A DNA stretch of 64,000 nt from Cystobasidiopsis lactophilus (lineage: Eukaryota; Basidiomycota; Agaricostilbomycetes; Agaricostilbales; Chionosphaeraceae): contig BCIO01000001.1 in assembly GCA_001599975.1 (NCBI GenBank), positions 3,593,631 through 3,657,630 of the forward strand, written 5' to 3'. This document shows positions 10,486 through 24,248 of this stretch, piece after piece. Within the stretch, counting starts at the first letter, position 1. The number at the start of each line of letters is the position of its first letter. Both the position numbers and the translations under genes were made by a program. The notes beneath the pieces are model-generated. The model was not told where the DNA came from and did no database searches. It saw only the letters and a list, made by a program, of their open reading frames with translations.

Positions 10486-11249
10486 ATGGAGTCCTGCCAA
10501 CAGGAGCTCGTTGCTTTGGCCAACCGCACGCTCGCGTTCAGGCGCGAGGAGCCCTCAGCGGACACGACCCAGTTCTTGGCCCAAGCCCTGCCCTTGTTCG
10601 CCCGCCTCAAGGCCGCCTACCGCCACGCCTCGGTCTCCCACATCCACTCCAAAGCGTCCACCAACGGCTCGAGGCTCGATCTGGACCGGGCCCAGCTGGA
10701 ATTGCAGAACCTGGCATACGAGGAGCAGTTCTTGGAGGAGCAGATCAAAAAGTGCTTGGAATACGAGTGCGCTGGTCCTTTCCCCCTTGAATCAGGCCTC
10801 TCTTCTGATCCATAGTTCCGTGTGACCGCACAGCTCGCAGTATCAAAACGTGCCGGTGCAGGAGCTCGACGAGTTTCGGCAGCAGACTGGCAGCTCGACG
10901 ACCGACGAGCACCTGCTGATGCTCGAGCGCTTGCAGTACGAATTGGAAGCGAGGCAGAAGTGCGTGCCTGCTCCTCCCCTTTTGAGCGTACTGCCTCTCA
11001 GGCGTTTGGTTGGCTTACACAGACTGGAAGCGGCCAAGAAAGCGCTGCTCGCCCAAAAGCTCACGCTGACCACCTCGAACGCGGCCAAGAAGGCGTCGCT
11101 GGACGTGCTCGACAAGCAGCTCGAGGACTTTGTCAACTCGGCCAAAGAGGTGCGTTTTCCGTCGGCCTCACTTCATATGATTTCCTCTTATCTTGCCGGA
11201 CGCTTGCAACACACAGATCCAACAAAAGATGGTCACTTTAAATCCATAG
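10486..11249 (+). CDS. THO complex subunit 5-like protein, short form
   Basis: Four exons (10486-10766, 10834-10959, 11023-11149, 11217-11249) give 188 residues. YEEQFLEEQIKKCLEYD followed by YQNVPVQELDEF matches the conserved THOC5 core (an N-terminal coiled coil, then the CLEF..../EEF region of the animal protein). THOC5 belongs to the nuclear THO/TREX complex, which couples transcription to mRNA packaging and export. The whole protein is predicted coiled coil with many Leu, Lys and Gln. It stops soon after the coiled coil, so it lacks the large C-terminal part of animal THOC5 (about 680 residues). The last exon codes only 10 residues. The start at 10486 is the first ATG of the frame. Confidence 0.78.
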
Positions 11250-11661
11250 AAGCTAGGCCCGTTCACCATGCGCAAGCTGGTCCCTGGTGCAGCTACTCAG
11301 AGCTCGCCGCTCACCACCTCTCCTCAAAGTCCCAGTGGCATACTGCGCTCGACCCGGGAACCGTGAAGGATTGCAAACGAAACGCAAACTATGAGGGGAG
11401 GAGAAAGTGCTATGCAACATGGAGGGGGAGAAAAATGCATGATGTGTAGTGGTGGGCATACGGGAAGAAGGGGGATATCTTGGAAGGCCCAACTCTCTTG
11501 AGGAGCGTCTCTTGTAGGAAATCTTTCGATTTAGAAGGGCACGGAGAGGTGGAAATTGTAACAAAATTCGGCTTTCTTGACAGATCCTTGAGAGAGAGAT
11601 TCGGTTTACACGGACGAAGGCGATGGAATAAAACGACGAAAAGGGTTGATAGTATTTGCGT
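11250..11661. other. convergent 3' UTRs
   Basis: About 410 bases between the THOC5-like stop and the kinase stop, tail to tail. A/T-richer than the flanks. ORFs across it on the minus strand are not in the kinase frame. No other feature seen. Confidence 0.5.
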
Positions 11662-13839
<2,178 letters not shown>

Positions 13840-14770
13840 CGTGTTGTTTGAGGCCCCTATGCGTCAGCAGCGTCGCTGGCTCTTGCTTCGACTTGGCGAG
13901 GCGTGCGTAGAGGTCACTTAGGAGAGGCGGTGGAGCGAGCGGCTTCAGAGCGAGACAGCTGAGCCTCGAAGCGGCGGCCAAGGAGGACCGAGTGGTGTGG
14001 AAGCAGGAGGGCGTCTGGGGATTGTAGAGTCGAGGCTCGAGTGCGGCTCTGCCTACTCCTCGAGCGCTGCTCTTTGGTATAAATGGGCTCTAAGGGTCGT
14101 AACAAAGGGTCGTTGATGCTGTCAGAGCTTGTGGCAGAGCTTGGAGCTGGAGTTGTTGACAATCACAATTGTGGGTCTGACCGCCTCGAGCCTGAGCTTC
14201 AAGCAAGACACTTGGGACGACCGTGTCTTGAATAGAGGTTGTCTGACTCAGCTCCTCGGGTCCAATGCGGATTGGGAGCGTGGTGGCGAATACGGCGCCT
14301 CGGAAGAAGCCCGAATGCGAGGCCTGGCCTCCTATCGCCGCCACTTTAAATTGGAAGGCAGTTGACTCTTAATGAAGTCAGCAGGGCTACCCGAAAAGCA
14401 GGCCGCGAGGAAAGGGAAGGAAATTGGGCCTATATTACAGTTTTGAGTTCAAAGAGCAAAGGTGTGCGCTTGCTCTTGAATCTATGGAAAATGCGTGTGT
14501 GTGGGTGATCTTACAAAACGGGCTGTACAGCTGCAAGGGCGAGGAATCAAGTCCATGGGAGAGGGGGAGAAGGAAGAACGACCTCTTGCGGCAGAGGGCA
14601 GGCGACGTCGATTAAATGCGTTTGGTAAGTAAAGAAAGGGTCCGTTGGGCCAAGGGCCAGAAAGTATCGAACGAGAACGAGAACAAATGGGGGAAGAATG
14701 ATAAGGCGAGGAGAAGAGTCGCATCGGCCAGGCGCAAGAGGGTCAAGGTGGCATAATTCTGGCGAGCCAG
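13840..14770. other. intergenic: kinase promoter and RhoGEF 3' UTR
   Basis: About 930 bases between two minus-strand genes. A minus-strand ORF at 13914-14162 (82 codons, Ser/Thr-rich, beginning MSTTPAPSSATSSD) could be an upstream ORF or a 5' exon of the kinase, but I find no in-phase splice to prove it. The part near 14770 would be RhoGEF 3' UTR. Confidence 0.4.
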
Positions 14771-17700
14771 TCAGATCCGGATCTTCCCATCCGCGTTGGA
14801 CGACGACAAGGATGTCATGCGCGTAATGCTCCGGAACACGCTGTTCTTGCGCTTGAGGCTGGTGTTGATCGTGAGCGGTCCCTGGCCATTGTCAAAATCG
14901 CCGGTCTCGGAAGACGAGTGGCGTCTTTCGGCAACGGTGGGTGACGGCGTCTTTGGCTTGGACTGGCCACCAAAGATACTGATCAGGGAGCCGGAGCTCG
15001 AGCTCGTTTTCGAAGCCAGGCTCTTGCTGGAAGAGTTGCGCCGCGAGCGAAAGGTGTCCTTCCAGGATGACGACCGGCTGTCCGTCGACTCGGCCGGGCT
15101 GTAGAGAAAGTCGTTTGCTTGCGCAGCAAGAGCGTCTTGGTCCGGTGACCCAAGCGGGGGCAGAGAGCGTGCCTTCGAGATGGAGGCGAACGAGCGCTTG
15201 CGTCCTAGGCTCCACAGGCCGTCATGGCCATGCAGCTCCCGCGGAGTCATCAGCGGCGAGGAGGGAGCCGACGAGAGCGGAGACGGGGTTTTGACCATGA
15301 TGCCAGAAGACTGGGAGCTGGTGGACGAGTTGCGACCGACGGAGGCGCTTTCGTCGCGGAGTGCAGCCAGGTCGGTGGCGGGCACTTGGCTGGGAATGAA
15401 GGACAAGGTCCGCGCACGGAGAGCACCAGGGAAGCCACGACGACCTGGGCCACCGCCGTCGTAAGATTCGCTGCGGCCCGAGTGTCGAGACGAGGCGGGC
15501 GGCCCGGTTTTTGACCGTGTCAAGGACAAGGTCCGGCCGTCCTCCTCTTCCATCAACGCGTCCTGTCTGACAATCGCGGAAAGGTCCGCCACGATGTCTG
15601 CGCTGCACCGCCGCTGGTGAGCCGGCATGAACGTTTTGTCGCCCATGTAGCTGCGCCGGCGCAGTTCTTTCAGCGTGCTGTTGCGAACCAGACCAGGGTG
15701 GAAGGACTGGGGCCGTCTGGTTTCTGAGCGAGACCGCAACGAGAGGAAGCGGCTTTTAGAGCTGCCATTGTGGTCGCGGTCGCCGAGCAGGCGAGCGGCA
15801 GAGCACTCGTCCGACATGATGTCGGCCAGCTTCAAGTCGATAACGGCGCGGGCCGATGACGGCGTGCGGCCAAGAAGAGTGTGCGCTGTTTGGGAAAGAC
15901 GGGCTCGCCGCGAGATGGTGACAGCCACCGGGACGGTCGGTTCATTGTTCGCAGCCGACGCAGCGTCAGTAAGCATGGCCGAGTTCAGCGCTTCCACATC
16001 GATAGGGATGCTGGAAATGTCGACGTCTTGGAACGGCTTGGCCACAGGGTTGCTGATGACCGACTCCATCCAACGCTGCCGGCGCTTGAGGATGGCTTCG
16101 CCGAGCCGCGCCACCCAAAGATCGCGCTCTGCGTTGTTCGATGCCGCAAGCTCCAAAATGTAAGACTGGTGCTTGATGCGGAACGAATACGGGAGTAGGC
16201 CTGAGAAAGCAAGGTCAATTGGCGGCTTGCCAAGGGCAATAATCGAGGCGGCGTACCGTCTTCGTCTGCCGTGCTCTCCACCTCGAAAGCGCGGAGCGGG
16301 AACCAATGCCTTGGCTCATAGCTGTCTTGTCGCTTGACCTTGACGAGCACCAAGTGGGACTGATAGAGTAGCGCGCCGTAGTATTTGACCTTGATGTGGG
16401 CATCGGAAAGCCCCTGCTCAATGAAGAACAATGCGCCGACCAAGGTGCTTTGACCCAGCAGGTTGAGGAATGCTGGCTGAGAGGCCTGTGCACAATCCAT
16501 TTCAGCTTGAAAGGGTCAGAAGATGAAGGACGACTGTCTCACCTCTGGCAGCTCTATCCGAGCGGCAATCAGAGCGCTTCTTCGGTCGGCCGTGTACGCA
16601 AACTTGGCCTTGTCCACCTGCTCGGCGGCAATTTTGATGGCAGTGTATGCCTTTTCGAGAGCTGCGGACGCCTTCGCCTCGCTCGGCAGCTTGCCGTCGA
16701 CGAGGGTGGTGAGCTGGCGCAGCATCAAGGGGTAGCGGCAGATGCGCTGGATGGGCTTGATAGCATAGTCCTGGATGTCGAGCCTGAAATTGGCAGACGG
16801 CGCCACCTCGTACAGGTTGTGAACGCAGTGGGCGAGGTAGATCTCCCAATCCAGGCGATTTTCTTCGAACTGCCGTAAGAGGGCCATTGCCTCGCCATGG
16901 CGGCAGCAAAAGTCTTCGTAGAGGTAAAGGCGGTCCACCTGTCAATCGATCTCAAGTGGCGTTCGCGAGAAGCGATGTAAAAAGTCTGCTGCGCACCATT
17001 TTCGCCAAGACGTCGGCTATTTGAACCAGAGCCGTCAGGACCATCTCGTCATTTGGCACAGAGCTCGACCGTGAAGTTTGCTCCTGGGCGAGGATTTGGT
17101 GGCTGGCCGCCTCAAAGGCCATCGCAAGCTCTTGGTGGAAAATCAGCAGCTCGTCCACGTTCCGCCGTAGCACAGACCGCTTCTCTGGCGTGAAGTCCGG
17201 GAAACGTTCTAGTCCATCAAGATAGACCTGAAAGAGTGTCACTAAGTTAGGCAACGTAAGGAAAATTTCGGAAATCGCCAACGTACTTGAATGAAGATGG
17301 CGAGGTCTTCGACGTAATTGCGCTCCGTCTCCACCAGCTCCAACAATGCCCGGTACCTCTGCTCAATCTTCAAAGTCATGCGGTGCGCATTGAGCCGCAG
17401 GGCCGACCCAAAAAAGCCCTCGTCCAGGGCGGCTTCGGACATTTGGCGCACCAGGTCCGCCGGATCGAAGTCCACTTCTTGGGGCAAAGACGGCAAAGAC
17501 TTGGATCTTTTGGGAGACGATGACGATCGCGAAGGCAGGGGAGAGGGATCGAAGGGAGTGCGAGCCGGAACCGGCATGCGTAGCGAGCTTGCACGTTCGA
17601 TGGGGTGCGAGTTGGCGAACAAGCTGGTCGACATCTCATCGACAAAGTTGCTCTCGGGATCTGATGGCGGAGCAATGGAAAAGGTGGGTCTGGCTGATGC

Positions 17701-18114
17701 AGGCGTCGGCGGAAGGGCTTTGGCTAGCGCAAGAGGAGAGAAGGCTGGCTCCGATTGGGGATGGTCTTGGTCGAAAGACGACAGCGCTGACGCCAAAGCA
17801 TTGGGTGTCACTGGCTTGGGCGTAGTCATGATGTGACCAGGCGTGGAGCAGGCCGAGACAACCGAGGAGTCAGGGGTCGAAGGGCTTTCGGTTTCACTAC
17901 CAGAAGAGGACCCTGCGCAAGTCGAGCTGCTGCCCGAGGGGCTGATCGTTGGCGTGAGAGCGGACTTAGTCGGCGCTGCTGCAGCCGAAGCCAACAGCGT
18001 CGAGATCTGGGAGATGATAAGGTTCGAGGGGGCGTCTGGGATAGGCGCAAAGTCGGTGCAGTGCTGCCGCGAGTGGTCGGCGGTCGACACCGCTACTGGC
18101 ATTAGGACCTCCAT
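14771..18114 (-). CDS. Rho guanine-nucleotide exchange factor (DH-PH)
   Basis: Exons 17287-18114, 16997-17227, 16543-16938, 16257-16485 and 14771-16200 give 1037 residues. The first 240 residues are Ser/Pro-rich. A Dbl-homology domain follows (about 245-480): IEQRYRALLELVETERNYVE at its start and AIKPIQRICRYPLMLRQL in its conserved helix. A PH domain spans about 500-600, ending in LELAASNNAERDLWVARL. The rest is a long Ser/Arg-rich tail. The family activates Rho/Cdc42 GTPases at the cortex; which GTPase is not visible. A good splice acceptor (cacag) sits at 18123, just before the chosen ATG, so one or more 5' exons probably exist upstream, perhaps within the ORF at 18333-18842. Confidence 0.88.
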
Positions 18115-19495
18115 TAAGTTGACTGTGATTGCGCAAGAGATGAGGGAAACGGTGTTCAGCCGAAGGATTCGGACAGAAGAATCCGAACGCAAACGAACCG
18201 TCTTTGACCACAAGATCAATACGCCGTCCTACTTTTGCCACCTCCGACACTTGGGCCTAGGCGTCGCAGATGTTGGTGTCGCAGATGCGTCTGAAGTGTT
18301 GGCTCGCCGAACGTACAAGGGGGAGGGCAGCCTTAGGCCAGAGAGCACATCGCGCCGAAACTAATGGGTCGTCTTCTTTCTTCTGACGTACTCCTCTTCC
18401 GTCCTGTTTCAAGAACAGACAGTGGGCGCTGGAGTTCAGAGCCAGCCAGAGGCAATGCAACCGATTCGACAAGAGCGAAGGCGATGGCCGGGCTTGTTTT
18501 CTTGCCAGACGCCCTGTTCGATTTTGGGCTGGACGGCGGACGCTCTTGCGATAGTGCCAGGTCCGCTGTCGGACTACTTCCTGCACCCTCCAACAGACGC
18601 ACAAGCAGCAACGCAGGCAGCCAAATTCGACGGGTGGCACAAGATAGGCAAAAGGCTTTCTTGAGCTCCGGCGTGCTCTTCCGCCCGCGCCTGGAAAATG
18701 GCTCAGAATCGCGATGCCGCGATGGTGTAACTGGCACGAGTGTGAGACTACTGCGCCCAGGGCTATTGGGCGACAAAGAGTCGCAGGCCACAGCTCGGTT
18801 GGTGGAAGACAAGGCTACAGCGTGCGAACCTGTCGGGCTCAAACGATCTGTGCGCTGTGGTGACGTTCGACGCCGAAATTTGCCAAAGACAGGTTGGCGT
18901 GATTACTTGTCGAGGTCTCTTGATGGTTCACAGGTTACAAAAGAGCTTTCCTTCAGAAGAATCTCCGAAGCATGCCCTTAGCTGCTATAGTCCACGATCC
19001 CAAACTCGGAGCTGGAAGATTTGGGCGGCTAGGCTTGACTGTGGAGGTCGAATTAGGTGGGCCACGTTGTTTGCAGCTGATAATGGCGAAATGTCCCCGC
19101 CTTTGATCTGGTGCCGGCCTTTCCAAATCTGGCCGCACGCTCAGAATTCCCTTTGGGCAGTCCCACTTTGTCTCTCCTCCGTTCGAATTTGAGACCTGCT
19201 CTGGCCGAGTCGGGCGGGCCTGTCCATCTTGGCGTACTGGCTCCAAGGGGGCGCGGTGTGGATCGGCGCGAAAGCTTGTTAGAGATCGCGGTCCTGCTGT
19301 ACGTCTGTTGGCTGAGAGGCCGACTTGAGAACCGCTCGTGGAAAACGCCGGCCTGGTGAATATCTCCGCTCAGCCACAGTTAGGTATTGCCCACAGCGCA
19401 AATTACATACCGATTTCGCGGCCGCCAAGCGCGGAAGATCGGGAGACCTATTGACTTCGGTTTTACGAAGGCGAAGGCGAGCTGAGGCGCATTTT
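18115..19495. other. region upstream of RhoGEF; unassigned ORFs
   Basis: About 1.4 kb. The minus-strand ORF 18333-18842 (169 codons, Ser/Arg-rich, SPNSPGRSSLTLVPVTPSR) reads like coding sequence and lies where RhoGEF 5' exons are expected. A plus-strand ORF 18364-18981 overlaps it and matches nothing. From 19000 to 19495 I see only the 3' flank of the uS13m gene. No RNA gene or repeat recognised. Confidence 0.35.
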
Positions 19496-20063
19496 TTACG
19501 CCCGGTCGATTTTGTTCAGCTTCTTGGCCGTTTGAGCGCTGCAGTGGATTCCACATTTGAGCCAGAACCCTTCCAGAGATGAAATCAGGAGGGACGCACT
19601 TGTTGCGAGTGCCTTGGCCTCGGACGGGATAGCGCATGGCGTGCCTCCTCCCTCTGTGGGTGCCAATATTCCTGTGGTGGGCAATGTTGGCGTTGACCTC
19701 CCTCCTGAGGTCGGACTCGATGAGCAGGTTGTCCAGCGGGTCGTACTTTTGCTTGTGCTGGGTGTCCAGCTCGCCGGCCAGCGACAGGAAGCCGGTTTGA
19801 GGTTTGGGCAGCGAGGCCGGCTCGGACAGCAGGGCGGTCAGGGAGTTGACCTGGTTTTCCGACAGCTGGGAGATGAGCAGCGTGTCGTGCAAGGACAGGC
19901 GGCGGCAGATGTGGGCAGAGATGGAAGGGCCAATGCCGCGAAAAGCTTGCAGGGCAATCTGTATGGGCATTAGCGCTGGTCCGGCCATGATCAAGTCGCT
20001 CAAGCAGCCTACGCGAACGGGCTTGCCGTCTGGCAGAGCTTTGCCGAGCAAGTTTAGAGGCAT
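19496..20063 (-). CDS. SWS2: mitochondrial small ribosomal subunit protein uS13m
   Basis: Three exons (20013-20063, 19600-19958, 19496-19538) give 150 residues. The N-terminus MPLNLLGKALPDGKPVRIAL, then FRGIGPSISAHICRRLSLH, matches the uS13 start (helix-two-turns-helix), and NIGTHRGRRHAMRYPVRGQG followed by NAQTAKKLN is the rRNA-binding tail (RG.RH..GLPVRGQ.T..NA.T in bacteria). It sits in the head of the mitochondrial small ribosomal subunit. It lacks the long extension of cytosolic uS13, which makes the organellar assignment the better one. The start at 20063 matches family practice. Confidence 0.92.
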
Positions 20064-21210
20064 GTTGTTCGTTCGGCTTCGTCGACTTGGAGTGAAATTG
20101 TTTCTTCCGCAGACGGCGAGTTCGCATCCGTGATGAATGTCGCTTGTGGCCTTTCCAGATGATGACCGCTTGTTCAGCTGTAAATCTACCAGCTATGAGG
20201 CCGCCGTGTTTGCGTTTCCTGCCCACTACCACCTGGTTTTCGCTGTCCGGATGTCGTTCTGGCTGCCCATTTGGTAGGCTGCGGTTCCATTCGGCTTGTC
20301 TGCTGCGCTGCCTGTTGCCGATCGAATACTATGGCTCTGTTCTGCCCGGTTCAAGCTTCAGCGGTCTTGTTGTGGATGGTGGGCTGGATGATGGGCCAGC
20401 TGGGTCCGGTCTACCTTGCGTTTGCACAAATCCTGTCCTCTTTTTGCGTCCACTTAACAGTTCAATCAGCATGAAGCAACCCTTCTCTTGCAGTGCCTGC
20501 GGCTCTATGGTGTCTTGCGCTAGTTACAGACCCTTGCCTGAGTATTGGGCGAGTCTACCAACAAGCTGGCGTTCTCTCGGTATTCTTCCCGGGCTCAAAG
20601 TATCTTCCCGGTTGTTTGAAGCGGGCTCTTGTGAGTTCCACGCCTTTTGTGCTCCATCTTGCGCGCTAAAGTGAGAGATAGTGGACATTGAGGTCTTGGC
20701 TCCAACTTACACTTGCAAAATGGCTGTGTGGCCAGCTGCCGGATAGCTGGCCCGACCCGATATATCAACACGCGCGAGAAAGCTCGTTGGTCGCGCTGGC
20801 AGCCATCTCGAACTATCAATGGTGGCGGCTCAGGTAGTAGGAGTAGTAGTCTAGGCGACCTTTCCCTTTGAAATGCACCCGTTGTCTCCCGGATATATCT
20901 ATGATAACCATCTGGATGTAGTTTAAGACCTCTGAAGCCGCCAAATCGCTCGGACATCCCACAAGTAAAAGCATCGCTCGAGAGATGGGGAATGCCCTTC
21001 GCGCGGACTGGTCTGGTGCCCAAGCCGCCTTCGTTCTTCGTTCTCGTCGTTTCTGTAAGGCTGAAGTCTCTGCCTAGACTCGCGACATCGAGCCCAGAGG
21101 TGTAGCGGCTTTGACGGTTCGCGAGAGGCGTGTTGGAGACGATGTCCTTCATCTCGCTTGGGCTGCCGCGACTGCTCAGAACCGACACGGGCAGCTCGTC
21201 ACAGAATCGA
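20064..21210. other. divergent intergenic region with unassigned small ORFs
   Basis: About 1.15 kb between uS13m (minus) and the Grr1-like gene (plus). A plus-strand stretch at 20331-20669 begins with a very hydrophobic ORF (MALFCPVQASAVLLWMVGWM) and later has LSVFFPGSKYLPG in another frame, faintly like the SAYSvFN membrane-protein family; I could not splice the parts convincingly. A minus-strand ORF 20595-21329 is antisense to the Grr1-like start and looks like a shadow. Confidence 0.3.
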
Positions 21211-24043
21211 ATGAGTGCCTCGCCATCGCCCTCTCCGTCTGCAGAGCGTCCACCCTCGCCGTCGTCTACGTCCGGGGAGGATGGGCCCAGCGAACTGGAT
21301 GAGGACGAGCCAGAGGACGAGTTTGTCATTCTGTGAGCCCCCTGTCCTACTCTACTCGCTCTGTATGCTCTCTTGCGCCCGCTTGTGAGCCGCCATCGCC
21401 ATCTCAGGCGCCACGGCCGCTGCTATCGGTCGCCTCCTTATCCTCCGGCTTCTTGACCTTCTTGCCCGCCGAGCTCGTTACTAAATCGTATTGCCACAGC
21501 CCGGCCCTTGCATCACCTACCACTCTTCACCCGACCACGCCATGGCCGTTTGGTTCGGTCTCTTCCCGTGGCCGATCCGACTCAGTCGTCCTCCCTCCCC
21601 TCGACCTCACAGTTCTGCAACCGTCGCCCGCTGCCCTGCCCCACGAAATCCTCCTGGCCATCTTGCGCATGGTCAATAACGTGACCGACCTCAAATCCTG
21701 CATCCTCGTCTGCAAGTCTTGGTGCCAATGTGGCGTCGAGCTGCTCTGGCACAAGCCCATCTTCACCCGCCTGACCGCCTACGAACACCACCTGGACGTC
21801 ATTCGCGCCCAGCAGACGACTTTCCCTTACGCTCTCTTCATCCGCCGGCTCAACTTCAGCTTGCTCTGCGACCGCGTCAACGATGCCACGCTCGAAATCC
21901 TTTCTGAGTGCACCCGCCTCGAACGCCTGACACTATCCGGCGCCAGCCATGTCACCGATGAAGGTGTGGCTCTTCTGCTCTCAAAATGCCAGAGCCTGGT
22001 CGCCCTGGATTTGTCCGAATGCTCGAAGCTGACCAACTTGACCTGCTTTGCGGTGGCGGGCAATTTGAAGAGGGTGCAAGGATTGAATTTGTCGGGATGC
22101 AAAGCAATAGACGATGACGGGATTGTTGCAGTGGCCAAGAAGTGCATCTTGCTCAAGCGGGTTCGTTCTTCCCACCTTTGCGCTTCGCTTAGGTTTGCCA
22201 CTAATCCACACGGCCTACAGATCAAGCTGCGCAACCTGGAGAACATGACGGACATTGGTGTCATCAATCTGGCCAGATCCTGCCCCCAGCTACTCGAAAT
22301 CGACCTCTTTGGCTGCGTCGGTGTTTCCGACCCTGCCCTCTGGGCCATCTGGCGCAACCTCTCTCACGTCCGAGAACTGACTGTCAACGGCTCCGAGCTC
22401 TCCGATAGTGCTTTTCCGGTGCGTGGCGACAATAACGCAGTGCTGGTGGGCGGTGGGGACCATCACGAAGACAGTTACGTCTCATCGCGGCGCATGGCTT
22501 CTTCGTCAATGAAGCACATCGTCACTCTGCCCACCAATCGCCTCAACAAAGCCGACTTCTACCAACCTGTTCCCGCCAGCCACTTCGAGCACATTCGCTA
22601 CCTCGACCTCACCAACCAGGCCGCCTTATCCGACAAGGCTATCGAGAACATTGTTACATATATGCCGCGCATTCGCAACCTCATCTTGGCGAAATGCATC
22701 AACCTGACGGACGACAGCGTGTTCAGCGTTTGCAAGCTAGGCAAGTACTTGCACTACCTTCATCTTGGTCATGTTGGCGCGTATGTGCTTCCCGACTCTC
22801 TTCCCCAAGCTGAGGATCTGATTCGAAGATTTGAAATGCTCGCGCAGTATTACCGATGCCGCGGTAGTGAAATTGGCTCGGAGCTGCACTAGGTTGCGCT
22901 ACATCGACTTGGCATGTGCGTTCAATGCGCTCTCCGCAGGCTTAGGGCCATTTCTGAATTAGCAATCAGGTTGCGATCAATTGACCGATCTGAGTGTAAT
23001 GGAGCTGGCCGCCCTTCCCCGGCTAAAGCGGATCGGCTTGGTGCGAGTACGGACCAAACCCCTCTCTGTCATTCCAAGCTGGGGCTCAATTCGATTTCTA
23101 GGTGATCAATCTGACCGATCAAGCGATCTACGCTTTAGTGGAGCGCAAGTCTCTCGAGCGCATCCACCTCTCCTACTGCGGCCACATCACCGTTCAAGCC
23201 ATCCACCTTCTCCTCCAGAATCTTCATCACCTCACGCACCTCAGTTTGACCGGTGTACCCGCATTCCGCCGAGCAGACTTGCAAGCCTTTTGCCGGACAC
23301 CGCCTAAAGTAAGTCGTGTCCTTCGCCCTTTCCGGCTTGCGTGAGCTCAGGGTCCGCCTACGCAGGAATTCAACACACACCAGCAGCAGGCATTTTGCGT
23401 CTACTCTGGAAGAGGCGTGACAGACCTAAGGCGTCATCTCAACGCTGTTGGAGGGATGGAGCAGGATGAGCTACCGGACGAGCAGGACGCCCACCGACAT
23501 CGCCACCATCAACGGCACGGCCATGGCCACCGACTGGGCCGACCGCGCATCAATGGACACCACCAGAACGGCCCAGCAGATCTCACGAGAACAGTTCGCC
23601 CGGGCAACAATGCCGCCGTGCACGCACCACGGCACAACGGAGCGCCACGCATGATGGCTGCACCGCCGGCGCCACAGCAGCCACAGCAGCTCCAGCCAGC
23701 TTTGAACCAACTACCTTCGCACACTACGGCGGCTTCTCGTTTGGCAGGGTCGGCGCCGCCGGCTCTGGGGTCGCTTGCCAGCCTCACCATGCAGAATGCC
23801 CAATCCCAGCCCCTCTTTATTCCCGCCATTCAACCCGGCGGCTGGCCTGCTCCACCCTCTGTTGCCTCTACGAGTGCCAGCACCATTCGCCCCGCGACAG
23901 TTCGCGCGGCAGACGATCGACTTCGTCAGTGGACGCTGTTTGGCCAAGGCGCCCAAGCACCCGCTGACATCGAGGTGGACGGCTCAGAGTCTGAAGAATC
24001 AGAGGATGAAGACATGGAACTGGACGTGCCGCGGCGGTTGTGA
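21211..24043 (+). CDS. GRR1: Grr1-like F-box/leucine-rich-repeat protein (SCF ubiquitin ligase)
   Basis: Seven exons (21211-21332, 21500-22160, 22221-22780, 22848-22915, 22970-23046, 23102-23308, 23366-24043) give 790 residues. The F-box lies near residue 85 (LPHEILLAILRMV, then CILVCKSWCQCGVELLW). About 11 leucine-rich repeats follow (LERLTLSGASHVTDEGVALL, LDLSECSKLTNLTCFAV, LNLSGCKAIDDDGI, LDLTNQAALSDKAI and others). The tail is rich in His, Pro and Gln and ends in an acidic run. In yeasts Grr1 selects G1 cyclins and nutrient-signalling proteins for ubiquitination. The first exon is Ser/Pro/acidic and its start (MSASPSPSPS) is the best of several in-frame ATGs. Confidence 0.93.
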
Positions 24044-24248
24044 AACAGTTATCTTCGTCGTTCTTGCATCATTCTCCGTTCTGATGATTACGCCCTTGCA
24101 TTTCCATGTGTTAAGAACAAATACAAGCTGCCCGCTGATGAACCTTGCGCTAAACGATGCAGGCTAGCGAGGACGAAAACACGAAAGACCGCCCGTAGAC
24201 CCAAAACGCAATGGCCCCAGAACAGAACTGACCCAAAAGCTGATTCAT

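Noticed and set aside
18364-18981. Plus-strand ORF of 205 codons
   Set aside because: Arg/Ser-rich with no motif, and overlapped by a minus-strand ORF with better codon character and a plausible place in the RhoGEF gene.
20595-21329. Long minus-strand ORF of 244 codons
   Set aside because: It is antisense to the Grr1-like first exon and intron, has no conserved motif, and mirrors that gene's codon use.
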